64,000 nt of DNA from Aquarana catesbeiana. Lineage: Eukaryota > Chordata > Amphibia > Anura > Ranidae. The position numbers were made by a program, and so were the translations under genes. The DNA lies in the NCBI RefSeq assembly GCF_042186555.1, contig NC_133326.1:493109232-493173231 (forward strand), read 5' to 3'. The notes under the pieces were generated by a model. It saw nothing but the letters and a program-made list of their open reading frames with translations, did no database searches and was not told where the DNA came from. Shown here one piece after another: positions 45,051 through 55,559 of this stretch (within the stretch, counting starts at the first letter, position 1; each line of letters starts with the position of its first letter).

Positions 45051-48000
45051 ATGGAGGAGATACTGAGACAGCTGGCTCTAGCAAATGCAAATCAGCAGCA
45101 GACAAATGCAGGTTTGCAAAAGAGCCTTGCAGCTCAACAACAAAGCCTTGCAGCCCAGCAGCAGACAAATGCAACTTTGCAGCAGAGTCTGGAAGCTCAG
45201 CAGAAAGCTCAACTGCAGAGTCTGGACGCTCAGCAACAAGCCCAGCAGCAATCTGAGGCCCGCTTCATAGAGCTGTTACAAAAGCAAGAGCAGAGACTCC
45301 AACAACAAATCGAGACATTAATGCAGCAACGGCCGCAGACCAGTGAGGCAAGTGGTTCCACTAATACTGCATCCTTTGGTGTGAGCCGTTTACTGACAAA
45401 AATGACTGGAGAGGATGATCCGGAGGTGTTTTTGACCACATTTGAAAGGACTGCTGAAAGGGAAAAGTGGCCTAAGGAGCAGTGGGCTGGACTTGTGGCC
45501 CCTCTGTTAACAGGGGAATCGCAGAAAGCCTATTATGACCTAGAGCCGGACCAAGCAAAAGACTATGTGGTGCTAAAAACAGAAATATTGGCACGGCTGG
45601 GTGTCACCCTGGCCGTCCGGGCTCAGCGTGTACATAACTGGACTTTCCGGCTTGGAAAACCCCCCAGGTCTCAAATGTATGATCTCATTCACCTGAGCAG
45701 GAGGTGGCTGCAGCCAGAGACTTTGACCGCACCAAACATTGTGGAACGTGTTGTTATGGATCGTTTTCTGAGAGCTCTTCCTACTTCCATCCAAAAGTGG
45801 GTAAGCCATGGAGACCCAGAAACTGCAGATAAGCTTGTGGATCTGGTTGAGAGGTACTTGGCTACAGAGAACCTGACCACCTCTTCCAGGGACTCACGGA
45901 CTTTCCACCCTAAGACCAGACCATCCCCAGTGGCGGGTAAGATGACTCCAAGGGGTGAGGGTGGAGAGAGTGAGAAGGTGGGGGTTCAACCTAATGTCTG
46001 GCGGGAGCAGCCCGGGAAGCCCAGGCCGCAAGAGGCAGCGAAAAAGATTATTTGCTACCGCTGCCGGCAAGAGGGACATATTTCAGCTAATTGCCCAGTT
46101 GTGGATGAACCTATGCAATGTGACTTTATAAGGGACAGACGTCAGTCGATGTTTGCGACAGTCGCTTGTACTGCCATTCGGGGACCTGAGAAACATTTAT
46201 GTAAAATGTGTATTAATGGTAGAAATGTGGATGTGTTGCTGGATTCAGGTAGCCTGGTGACATTGATAAAGGCTGAATTAGTTACTACAGTGGTCTCTGG
46301 GAATAACAAGGTGGCTGTTATTTGTGTGCATGGGGACACCCGAGAGTATCCTGTAACTTCAGTGTTTTTTGAGACCCACAAAGGTAACCTCTCTCATCAG
46401 GTGGGGTTAGTGTCTCACTTACCACATGATGCCATTGTGGGAAGGGATTTTCCAATGTTCTGGGAACTCTGGGATTGTCCTGAGCCCCCCACTGGTGCCC
46501 CTATAGACCAGAAAGATGATGACCAGAATTCCTCTGAGAGTGGTGAGGACTCTCCAGAATTTCCCTTGTCGGTATTGGCAGGGGAAACTCGAGAAAATGG
46601 GGAGGAGCCAACATCCTCAGATGAAAACATGCCGTCTGTGGAATTTTCAGATCTTGAGGTTCACAGGGAAAATTTTGCCACAGAACAGTTAAAAGACCCC
46701 ACCCTAATAAAGGCACGGGAAAATGTGGTGAAAATAGATGGCGAGTTAGTGAACCCAGAAAAAACTTGCACTTACCCGTACTTCACTGTGGAAAGGGACC
46801 TACTGTATCGAGTGGCTCAAAGGGCAGAAGAAACCGTTGAGCAACTTGTGGTGCCCAAACCTTACAGGAAGTTGGTGTTGGAATTGGCCCATGGGCACAT
46901 TCTTGGAGGTCATCTGGGGACAGAGAAAACCAGAGAGAGAGTATTGCAGAGATTCTATTGGCCTGGGGTCATGAAGGAAACAGAAAATTATTGTTCCTCC
47001 TGCCCTGTGTGTCAGAAATCGGCACCTATGCCACATTTCCGTAACCCGCTGGTACCTCTTCCTATCATTGAGATCCCCTTTGAGAGGATCGCAATGGATT
47101 TGGTAGGTCCGATAATGAAGTCCGCTAGGGGGCATCAGTACATTTTGGTTATAATGGACTATGCCACCCGTTATCCGGAAGCGATTCCTCTTCGAAATAC
47201 CTCGGCCAAAACCATAGCCAAAGAACTATCACTTGTTTTTAGCCGTGTGGGTATTTGTAAGGAACTGCTTACGGACCAAGGTACACCTTTTATGTCCCGA
47301 GTTATGAAAGAACTATGCAAGTTGTTCAAAGTGACACAATTACGTACGTCTGTGTATCACCCCCAAACAGATGGGTTGGTTGAAAGATTCAACAAAACCC
47401 TAAAACAAATGTTAAAGAAGGTGGTGGATAGAGATGGAAAGAATTGGGACTGTCTAATACCCTATTTGATGTTTGCCATTAGGGAGGTACCCCAATCCTC
47501 TACGGGTTTCTCACCCTTCGAGTTACTCTATGGGAGACACCCAAGAGGACTGCTGGATATCGCCAAGGAAACTTGGGAAAATGAGAGTTCTCCCCACAGG
47601 AGTGTGATTGAGCATGTCGCCCTGATGCAAGATAGAATTGCACAGGTAATGCCAATCGTAAAGGAACATTTGGCCCAATCGCAGTTAGCACAGCAGAGAG
47701 TGTACAACCGTGGGGCCAAGACCCGTACTTTTTCCCCGGGGGATAAGGTATTGGTGCTAGTCCCTACGGTTGAAAGCAAATTCATGGCCAAATGGCAAGG
47801 TCCATACGAAGTTCTTGAAAAATTGAGCGAGGTGAACTATAGGGTCAGACAGCCAGGAAGGCGAAAGCTGGAACAGGTATATCACGTCAATCTGCTGAAA
47901 GCCTGGAGGGATAGGGAATCCCTAGTTGCAGAGACTTTGTCACCGGTCCAGTCTGATTGCTTTGTTCCTGAGGTTGGAATCGCAGTCACCTTATCGAAAC

Positions 48001-49511
48001 CCCAAAAACAGGAGGTTAAAGAGTTTGTACTTCGCAACAAAGAGATTTTCTCTGAGCTGCCGGGAGAAACATCTGGCGTAGAGCATGATATTATTACCCT
48101 GCCAGGAGAAAGGGTAAAACTAAAACCTTATAGAATACCAGAGGCCCGACGGGAGGCAATACGTGGGGAGGTTCAAAGGATGCTGGAATTGGGTGTGATA
48201 GAGGAGTCCCAGAGTGACTGGTCCAGTCCTATCGTACTAGTGCCCAAACCTGATGGGAGCTGGCGGTTTTGTAACGATTTTCGACAATTGAATAAAGTTA
48301 CAAAATTTGACACCTACCCCATGCCGCGTATAGATGAGTTGATCGACCGGCTGGGAACAGCCCGATACATGACAACTCTCGATCTCACCAAAGGGTATTG
48401 GCAAATTCCCCTGGCCGAGTCGGCCAAGGAGAAAACTGCGTTTGTAACCCCAGATGGGGCGTTTCAATACAAGAGAATGCCGTTTGGGTTACAGAATGCA
48501 CCTGCAACATTCCAGCGGAAAATGGACAAGATTCTGAGGCCCCATCAGAAGTATGCTGCAGCTTACCTGGATGATGTGATTATCCATAGCACAGATTGGG
48601 TCTCACATCTGCCAAAAGTGCAAGCAGTCTTAGACTCCATTCGGGAAGCTGGGTTTACGGCCAATCCAAAGAAGTGTACCATTGGACAGGAGGAGGCCAA
48701 ATATCTGGGGTACACTATTGGGAGGGGAGTGATAAAGCCTCAAGTCAATAAAGTCGAGGCCATACAGAGTTGGCCACGTCCCAACAGCAAGAAACAGGTA
48801 CGAGCCTTTCTGGGAATCGCTGGCTATTATCGGCGATTCATCCCCCATTTTGCTTCTCAGGCTGTGCCCCTCACCAACCTGACAAAAGGGAAAGAGTCTG
48901 TCATGGTCAAATGGTCCCCAGAGGCTGAAGCAGCATTCCAGTCATTAAAAACCGCCTTATGTAGCCAGCCAGTATTGTACTCACCAGACTTCTCTAAGGA
49001 CTTTGTTGTACAAACTGATGCATCAGACGTTGGGTTGGGAGCAGTGTTGTCCCAGGTCTGGAACGGGGAAGAGCACCCAGTCATTTACCTCAGCAGGAAA
49101 TTGAAGTCCCATGAGGTAAATTACGCCACAATTGAGAAGGAGTGTTTAGCTGTGAAGTGGGCTCTAGATTCCCTTCGGTACTATCTATTAGGTAGGCACT
49201 TTGACCTGGTAACTGATCACGCTCCTTTAAAGTGGATGGCTCAAAACAAGGAGACCAATAGAAGGATAAATAGGTGGTTCCTGGCCCTACAGGAATTCAA
49301 CTTTACAGTAAAGCATCGCCCTGGCGTTAAAATGGGGAATGTGGATGCTTTGTCTCGAGTACATGCGTGCCTGACTGCGTGTGTTCCAACCCCAAGGTTG
49401 AAACAAGAGGGGGGGGTATGTGACAGCAGGCAGGTAAAAACACCTGGTTGCATCCAGGATGGAAAATATGTATGCCCTAGATTCAGGCTTTATGCTGACT
49501 TATACCACTAG
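45051..49511 (+). CDS. Gag-pol polyprotein, order gag-PR-IN-RT-RH, intact
   Basis: 1486 residues in one frame, starting at the first ATG after the LTR. Gag: Gln-rich coiled coil (1-97), a capsid-like part with a SCAN-like segment (about 193-272; RRWLQPE, FLRALPTSIQKWV) and a CCHC knuckle CYRCRQEGHISANC (335-348). Aspartic protease LLDSGS (Asp398). Integrase: H616-x3-H620 and C651-x2-C654, then D683, D742 and E778 (D-35-E), and a GPY/F module (WQGPY, 915-919). Reverse transcriptase follows, with YLDD (1172-1175), and RNase H with QTDAS (Asp1323). The order is unlike standard Ty3/gypsy and fits Gmr1. The frame runs through the polypurine tract and stops inside the 3' LTR. Confidence 0.95.
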   Translation: MEEILRQLALANANQQQTNAGLQKSLAAQQQSLAAQQQTNATLQQSLEAQQKAQLQSLDAQQQAQQQSEARFIELLQKQEQRLQQQIETLMQQRPQTSEASGSTNTASFGVSRLLTKMTGEDDPEVFLTTFERTAEREKWPKEQWAGLVAPLLTGESQKAYYDLEPDQAKDYVVLKTEILARLGVTLAVRAQRVHNWTFRLGKPPRSQMYDLIHLSRRWLQPETLTAPNIVERVVMDRFLRALPTSIQKWVSHGDPETADKLVDLVERYLATENLTTSSRDSRTFHPKTRPSPVAGKMTPRGEGGESEKVGVQPNVWREQPGKPRPQEAAKKIICYRCRQEGHISANCPVVDEPMQCDFIRDRRQSMFATVACTAIRGPEKHLCKMCINGRNVDVLLDSGSLVTLIKAELVTTVVSGNNKVAVICVHGDTREYPVTSVFFETHKGNLSHQVGLVSHLPHDAIVGRDFPMFWELWDCPEPPTGAPIDQKDDDQNSSESGEDSPEFPLSVLAGETRENGEEPTSSDENMPSVEFSDLEVHRENFATEQLKDPTLIKARENVVKIDGELVNPEKTCTYPYFTVERDLLYRVAQRAEETVEQLVVPKPYRKLVLELAHGHILGGHLGTEKTRERVLQRFYWPGVMKETENYCSSCPVCQKSAPMPHFRNPLVPLPIIEIPFERIAMDLVGPIMKSARGHQYILVIMDYATRYPEAIPLRNTSAKTIAKELSLVFSRVGICKELLTDQGTPFMSRVMKELCKLFKVTQLRTSVYHPQTDGLVERFNKTLKQMLKKVVDRDGKNWDCLIPYLMFAIREVPQSSTGFSPFELLYGRHPRGLLDIAKETWENESSPHRSVIEHVALMQDRIAQVMPIVKEHLAQSQLAQQRVYNRGAKTRTFSPGDKVLVLVPTVESKFMAKWQGPYEVLEKLSEVNYRVRQPGRRKLEQVYHVNLLKAWRDRESLVAETLSPVQSDCFVPEVGIAVTLSKPQKQEVKEFVLRNKEIFSELPGETSGVEHDIITLPGERVKLKPYRIPEARREAIRGEVQRMLELGVIEESQSDWSSPIVLVPKPDGSWRFCNDFRQLNKVTKFDTYPMPRIDELIDRLGTARYMTTLDLTKGYWQIPLAESAKEKTAFVTPDGAFQYKRMPFGLQNAPATFQRKMDKILRPHQKYAAAYLDDVIIHSTDWVSHLPKVQAVLDSIREAGFTANPKKCTIGQEEAKYLGYTIGRGVIKPQVNKVEAIQSWPRPNSKKQVRAFLGIAGYYRRFIPHFASQAVPLTNLTKGKESVMVKWSPEAEAAFQSLKTALCSQPVLYSPDFSKDFVVQTDASDVGLGAVLSQVWNGEEHPVIYLSRKLKSHEVNYATIEKECLAVKWALDSLRYYLLGRHFDLVTDHAPLKWMAQNKETNRRINRWFLALQEFNFTVKHRPGVKMGNVDALSRVHACLTACVPTPRLKQEGGVCDSRQVKTPGCIQDGKYVCPRFRLYADLYH
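49401..49416 (+). promoter_or_regulatory. Polypurine tract
   Basis: AAACAAGAGGGGGGGG lies 2 bp before the 3' LTR: the usual plus-strand primer. It is also coding for the end of the polyprotein. Confidence 0.85.
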
Positions 49512-49967
49512 GGGGAGTGCTGGGAGTCCTGCAGGGGAAGAGTTAATGAGCCCAGCTGAAGTAAGTGGGCTCATTAAGACCTATAGAAAACACCCCAGCA
49601 GGCTTAGGGAGATGCTCCATCCTGGAACCAGTTCTGTGATTGTGTAGACTGGGGAGTGTGGTATCTGAGCTTTGCGGTGAGTTAACGCCTGTGTGGCAAA
49701 ACTTCTCAAAGAGAGATAGGGTCTGGGGCAGCACAAGGCTGCACCCAGTTGTTAGTTAGGGAATATACGTGTGTAGTAAGCGGTCAAGCTGACCAGGATT
49801 TCTTTTCATGTTTCTTTTTGTTTTTCTGTTATTTTTCAATGCATCTAGTCTGAATAAACCGCACCTTTGTTTTTGTTTCACCTACCAAGCTGTCTGCTGT
49901 GCCTGATTTTGTGTGGTGAACCCATCCAGGGGGTCACACACACCCGCTGCCGAGCTAACCCCTCACA
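49419..49967 (+). repeat. 3' LTR, 549 bp
   Basis: Same start, end and length as the 5' LTR, with no difference seen by eye. AATAAA at 49853-49858. It includes the last ~30 codons of the polyprotein (to 49511). Confidence 0.95.
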
Positions 49968-50679
49968 CACCTCATTAGTGAAGAATGGTGGTGGTAGTGT
50001 CATGGCGTGGGCATGTATGGCTGCCAATGGAACTGGTTCTCTTGTATTTATTGATGATGTGACTGCTGATAAAAGCAGCAGGATGAATTCTGAAGTGTTT
50101 CGGGCATTATTATCTGCTTATATTCAGCAAAATGCTTCAGAACTCATTGGACGGCGCTTCACAGTGCAGATGGAGAATGACCCGAAGCATACTGCGAAAG
50201 CAACCAAAGACTTTAAGGGAAATAAGTGGAATGTCATGCAATGTTATACAATGGCCAAATCAATCACCTGACCTGAATCCAATTGAGCATGCATTTCACT
50301 TGCTGAAGACAAAGCTGAAGGGAAAATGCCCCAAGAACAAGCAGGAACTGAAGATATTTGCAGTAGAGGCCTGGCAGAGCATCACCAGGGATGAAACCCA
50401 GCGTCTGGTGATGTCTATGCATTCCAGACTTCAGGCTGTAATTGACTGCAAAGGATTTGCAACCAAGTATTAAAAAGTGAAAGTTTGATGGATGATTGTT
50501 AATCTGTCCCATTACTTTTGGTCCCTTAAAAAGTGGGAGGCACATATACAAACTGTTGTAATTCCTACACCGTTCACCTGATTTTCGTTTCATTTCAAAT
50601 CCATTGTGGTGGTGTATAGAGCCAAAAAGATTAGAATTGTGTCGATGCCCCAATATTTATGGACCTGACTGTATATATA

Positions 50680-50755
<76 letters not shown>

Positions 50756-50757
50756 TT
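50680..50757. repeat. (TA)n microsatellite
   Basis: TA dinucleotide tract with one CATA interruption, directly next to the Tc1 right end. Followed by a CA-rich stretch to 50790. Confidence 0.95.
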
Positions 50758-50998
50758 TATACACACATACACCCACACACACGCAGACATACACATGGCG
50801 GGTAAAGTAAGTATTGAAACTGTCACCATTTTTCTAGGTAAATATATTTCTACAGGTGCTACTGACATGAAATTTTCCCCAGTAACAACCCATGCAATCC
50901 ATACAGACAAAAAAAACCAAAACAAATAAGTTCACAAATTAAGTTATGTGTAATCAAATGGAATGATGCAGGGAAAAAGTATTGAACACATGAAAAAA

Positions 50999-51297
50999 AC
51001 ATGTCCGATAAGCCCCTAACCTGTCCACCTTTAGGAGATCCCTGAAAACTCACTTATTCAGGGAAGCCTATCCCACACCCACCTAACTGTCCCCGAGCCA
51101 CCCCCATCAAATCATTCCACGCATCTATTACCTTTTGTACCACCACCCCTCCCTTTAGAATGTAAGCTCTACGAGCAGGGCCCTCCTGTCCCTTCTGTAT
51201 TGAACTGTACTGTAATTGTGCTGTCCCCCCTCTACATTGTAAAGCGCTGCGTAAACTGTTGTATAAAATCGTGTATAATAATAATAATAATAATGAT
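50999..51297 (+). mobile_element. L2-like LINE 3' end with (AAT)n tail
   Basis: Flanked by ATGAAAAAA on both sides (about 50988-50998 and 51297-51306). Encodes RRSLKTHLFREAYP-like sequence near 51035-51075, typical of the end of L2-like ORF2, then GTAAAGCGCTGCGTAAACTG and an AAT repeat. Related to 63095-64000, which reads on the other strand. Confidence 0.65.
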
Positions 51298-51477
51298 GAT
51301 GAAAAAAGGGAGGTGCAAAAAGGCATGGAAAGCCAAGACACCAGCAGAAATCTATCAGTAAGTGCAAAGCAATCATGCCTATGTCAGTGCAAAATAATAT
51401 TAGCTGGTTCAGTCTCAACTGGATGGCCTGTAAAAAGGTGTCTCATTACCAAGGTGTCACACAAGAAACATCTCATG

Positions 51478-52492
51478 ATGGGTAAAAGCAAACAGCTCTC
51501 TCAAGATCTTCGCACACATTGTTGTAAAACATACTGATGGCATTGGTTACAGAAGGATTTCTAAACTTCTGAATGTTCCAGTGAGCACTGTTGGGGCCAT
51601 AATCTGGAAGTGGAAAGAACATCATTTCACAATAAACCGGCCACGACCAGGTGCTCCTCACCAGATTTTCAAAAGGGAATAAAAAGAATTATCAGAAGAA
51701 TTGCCCAAGAGCCAATGAACACTTGTGGAGAGCTTTAGAACGATCTGGAATTAGCAGGTACAGTTGTTTCAAAGAAAACAATTAGTAATGCATTTAACTG
51801 CCATGGCCTGTATGCACGCTCACCATGCAAGACTCCATTTGCTGAAGAAAAAGATTGTTGAAGCTCGTTTGATGTTTGATGCACAACATTTAGACAAGCC
51901 TGTCAAATACTGGGAGAATATAGTCTGGTCAGATGAGATCAAATTTGAACTCTTTGGATGCCATTATACACACCATGTTTGAAGGTCAAATGGCACTGCA
52001 CATAACCTCAAAAACACCATACCAACAGTGAAGCTTGGAGGTGGGAACATCATGATGTGGGGCTGCTTTTCAGCATATGGTACTGGCAAACTTCACATCA
52101 TTAAAAGGATGAATGGAAAAATTTACCAATACATGCTTGATAAAAATCTGCTGCCATCTACCAGGATGATGAAGATGAAACGTGGGTGGACATTTCAGCA
52201 AGACAATGATCCCAAACACAAAGCCAAGGAAACTCTTAATTGGTTTTAAATAAAGACAATAAAATTGCTAGAATGGCCCAGCCAATCACCTGACTTGAAT
52301 CCAATAGAAAATCTATGGAAAGAACTAAAGATCAGAGTTCATAGAAGAGGCCCACGGAACCTTCAAGATTTGAAGACTGTGTGGAAGAATGGGCCAAAAA
52401 TCACACCTGAGCAATGAATGCAACTAGTTTCTCCATACAGGAGGCATCTTGCAGCTGTCATTACCAATAAAGGATTTTGTACCACGTATTAA
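51478..52492 (+). pseudogene. Tc1-like transposase, broken
   Basis: Starts MGKSKQLSQDLR and ends NKGFCTTY with a stop at 52490-52492. Recognisable parts: a helix-turn-helix region near 51530-51640 (GYRRISKLLNVPVSTVGAII in a shifted frame), the first Asp in VWSDEIKFELFG (near 51930), the second Asp in FQQDNDPKHKAK (near 52195) and the last Glu in DLNPIENLWKELK (near 52300). Multiple frameshifts and a stop after TLNWF. Of normal length but inactive. Confidence 0.85.
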
Positions 52493-52704
52493 ATACATTT
52501 CAGTTAGCGTGTTCAACACTTTTTCCATATGTCACTCTATTTTATTACACATAACTTCATTTCTGAACTTGTTTTGGTTTCTTGGTATGTATGGCTTACA
52601 TGGGTTGTTACCAACATGTGATGAAAATTTTATGTCAATAGCACCTTTAGAAATATATTTACCTAGAAAAACTGTGACATCTTCAATACTTATTTTACCT
52701 GCTG

Positions 52705-54302
52705 TATATCTCTCTGTCTTTTCAGATAGTGAAGAAAGATGACAGGATTAGGATGACAGCCTATATCTTCATGAAAAGTAAGCAGTGTGTATTTTTAATC
52801 TGGACAGATTTTAAGCAAACCTAAAGTGGACTCACCAGTGCAATGATGAGATCACATATACCTCCAAACATTAGAGCCAATTTTCCTACTACAACTCCTG
52901 GGTCTCTCGGTTATACAACTCTCATTCAACAGCCTGGTCCAATCACTCCTCACCTCCCATGTCTTACTATTCTCCAGAAATGCTCCATAGAACAGTTTGG
53001 GTGGGAGGCAATAGTAAGGCAAAGGAGACAGGTCCACTACGTTGACCAGAAGAACTGGTTGTAGCTGCCATACCAGAACAGTTTAAGATTATTTGACTCA
53101 TCTACGCACATGCAGGAGACCTGCTTTGAACTTCCATACCAAAGCATTTTGAGATTTGCTGCATTATATATCTCACCGCAATGGTGAGATACCTGGGTTT
53201 GCTGCAGGTTCAGTTTAAGGTAAACTGAGTAATCTTAGCACAGCTGCAGTGTCTCAAGTATGGCATTCACTCACTCATTCATTCATATAAATCTGAACTC
53301 CTGGCAAATCGCTAAATACATTGGAAATACATCAAGGGACCGGAATACATCAAGAAAAATCGGAAAAGAAAGACTGCGCATGATCAGAAACAATGAACAA
53401 AAAAAAAGCCTTTGTCGAATGAGAATTTTTGTACGAATTTTCGTTCATCCGTTTCGATTTGCAACAAGGAAAATCATTTGCCCGATTTACTTACAGTGTG
53501 TACCCCACTTAAGATACAACTCTGACAACCCAAAGTTTTCACAGGGCTTTCCATTGTTTCTGATGTGGGAAGTGAAAGGAAGGGTAAAGGGAAAGGGCCA
53601 CCCTTACCCTCTGTGTTCAAAGTACAGGTTCACGTTAAAGAGGCCATTCACATCTGCGCACATGCCATCACTCATCTACAATGTACATTACGCTATATTC
53701 TTTTCATTTGTGCTAGCTAGTTTTTATTATGTGAATAGTAAATTGAAAAAAAAAAACCTTCAATATTTAGACAAAGCGTGCAATATTGTGCATTAATGTG
53801 CGTTATTGGGCACTACTATCCCTTTCTTTTTACAATAGGCCCCTATACTGCATGTTTTGACTTTACCTGCATTTACCAATGCATTTGTAAATTGTGTTTT
53901 ACACAGCAAATGCATACATTAGTTTGTCTGACATAAATGAAGAACACAAAGGTATTATACAGCATACCATCAAATATATAAATGGAAAATAAATAGAAGT
54001 CATCACTGATAGACATGCACTGGGGGAGGAACAACCACAGTTCCACATTACCTACATATAGAGCAAATATAGTCCCCCTGAACATATAAAATGACACAAT
54101 ATAAATAGATAAGGTTTTTTTTTTAAAAATTACCACTAGCCCCATGAGATTATTTTAAAGCAAGATCTTTTTTACATATACATCTAAAAAGCAATTAGAA
54201 AGACAGTGGTTTGATTTCAGTATTGTACCCCGACATAATAGTTTTATGCAGTGGGCTTTTGGTGCCAAACAAGTAAATATGGAACAATTCCACCAAACAT
54301 CC
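52705..54302. other. No gene recognised
   Basis: AT-rich presumed intron. The longest open frame (53260-53796) has no recognisable domain and low-complexity Lys/Phe content; I do not call it. Confidence 0.35.
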
Positions 54303-54800
54303 TTAAAGCGGACCTTCACCATCCTTGGAAAGTTCCCCCTCCTCCCCAACTCTACAAAAATAGGGCAGTGTTTTTTTTTTCTTTCTCTTCATGACCTTTT
54401 TTTTCTTCATAAAAGTACAGCCCTACCCCTCCGTGCACGTCATTCACCTAACGAATGACGTGCATAGCACTCGCTGGGCCACCTGGGATATGCATGTCAC
54501 ATATCCCAGGAGGCCTTGTGTCTTCCATTCAGCTAGTAGGAGGGGGGGTGTGGGCCTAGCAGTGCATCATCCCGCAGCCCCATCAGCTAAACCCGGAAGA
54601 GATGGCGGGCCTCTCGATGACGCCACAAGTAAGATGGCAACACAAGACCAAAGCTGCGTCTGGTCACAGAAGGTTGCCAGTGGGACAACGCTGTATCTGG
54701 TGGCTGGGTGAGTATCCATACTGTGCCTACACCACCAGGTAAGCAAGGGTATAGAACAAAAAAGAAGGGGGGGGGGGGGTAAGCTGAAGTTTCTCTTTAA
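54303..54800. mobile_element. TTAA-ended MITE
   Basis: Starts TTAAAGCGGACCTTCACCA and ends GAAGTTTCTCTTTAA. GC-rich centre with the inverted pair GGGATATGCATGTCACATATCCC (about 54485-54507). Similar in type to 1727, 15859 and 19463. Confidence 0.6.
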
Positions 54801-55559
54801 CCTCTGACCTTTCTGAAAAAAACAGATCCTAACACAACCACCCCAATCAATAACCAAAAAAAGGAACATTAATTCGTAACTTGCCCAATACTTAATTTTA
54901 ACCTAACCCAAATCTGTAAAGCCTGAAGCCTCTAAACTCTAATCGAAGTCTAAATCCCAACAACCTCCTAACCATTGACTCTAAAAGTAACATACAATCC
55001 TAACACTAAAATAACCCCAGCAGCAGCATACTTATCTGGCGTTGAAAGCTGCCATGCTTGTGCCAAGCTCTCGGTGACTGGGAAACGATTTAAAAATACG
55101 GCAGTTCTCCTTCAAAAGCATGGTTTCTGTGCATAACAGATAGCTAAAGATTCACTTTTTTGTAAAGTTCCCATCAATCAAGCAGCTCCCAGAAATATCC
55201 TCTGCTTGAACAGCCAGAATAGAAAGAGTGAAATATAAAAAAACATTTCGACAACAAAGAAAGAAAAGCCTAACACATGAGCATGCATAATCTTCAGAAA
55301 AGCACTACACTCCTTCTGTCAAACACAGATATTGAGACCCAACTGCAAAATGAGAAGTAGTTTAATTTGCTCCTCCATAGCACATCTCGAGCACTGGCAG
55401 GTAAAGAAATGCCATTGGTTTCTTAATTCTGCTGCCCATTTGACTTACAGTGCAGAAGAATTGCAGTGTTCAGTATGCTGAAGTGACAATGCACACTTTA
55501 ACGGCTATTGTAGCAAGCAGCGAGAGTCAGACATAAGTCCCAAGGCTTTAATGACCTAC
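54801..55559. other. Presumed intron, no feature recognised
   Basis: AT-rich sequence next to the donor of the minus-strand exon. Nothing repetitive or coding seen. Confidence 0.4.

Larger units (their letters stand above)
44451..49967 (+). mobile_element. Complete Gmr1-like (integrase-first) LTR retrotransposon
   Basis: 5517 bp, two 549-bp LTRs that look identical, 4-bp target duplication CACC (44447-44450, 49968-49971), a likely primer-binding site after the 5' LTR, a polypurine tract before the 3' LTR and one intact gag-pol frame. No envelope-like gene. All parts needed for movement appear present, so insertion is recent. Its target was the Tc1 transposase gene. Confidence 0.95.
43908..50473 (+). 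pseudogene. Tc1-like transposase, interrupted at codon 181
   Basis: DDE transposase that moves Tc1 elements at TA. First part 43908-44450 (MGSKELSLSVKQAIIRLKKQ) with the paired helix-turn-helix DNA-binding region (AKSTVWNIL, VSKSTIKRIL) and the first catalytic Asp in LWTDETK. The LTR element sits after codon 181, and the second part resumes at 49972 in the same frame. The second Asp is in MENDPKH (near 50173) and the final Glu in DLNPIEHAF (near 50274-50295). A 10-bp insertion, TGTTATACAA (about 50240-50249), shifts the frame just before that Glu. The stop is at 50471-50473. Otherwise well preserved and of normal length. Confidence 0.92.
43550..50671 (+). mobile_element. Tc1-like transposon split by an LTR retrotransposon
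   Basis: TA flanks on both sides. Left terminus AGTCAGGTCCATAAATATTG, right terminus CAATATTTATGGACCTGACT. The inverted repeats are about 200 bp or longer (43551-43770 and 50504-50670), sharing CCTCCCACTTTTTAAGGGAC and its inverse. Without the LTR insertion it is about 1.6 kb. Its transposase reading frame has only one other major break. Confidence 0.92.
50792..52704 (+). mobile_element. Third Tc1-like element with an L2-like insertion
   Basis: Inverted repeats of about 200 bp: GGTAAAGTAAGTATTGAAAC near the left end and its degenerate inverse near 52681-52700; also CCTAGAAAAACTGT-type sequence. TA flanks are likely (50790-50791). The transposase pseudogene is at 51478-52492. Confidence 0.85.

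Noticed and set aside
45085..45256. Gln/Lys-rich open frames in other phases of gag
   Set aside because: Shadows of the repetitive coiled-coil codons in the real frame.
49512..50000. Possible envelope-like gene after pol
   Set aside because: The polyprotein ends inside the 3' LTR; there is no room or frame for an envelope gene, so this is a retrotransposon and not an endogenous retrovirus with env.
53260..53796. 178-residue open frame
   Set aside because: No recognisable domain, low-complexity ends and no codon bias visible; likely chance in AT-rich sequence.
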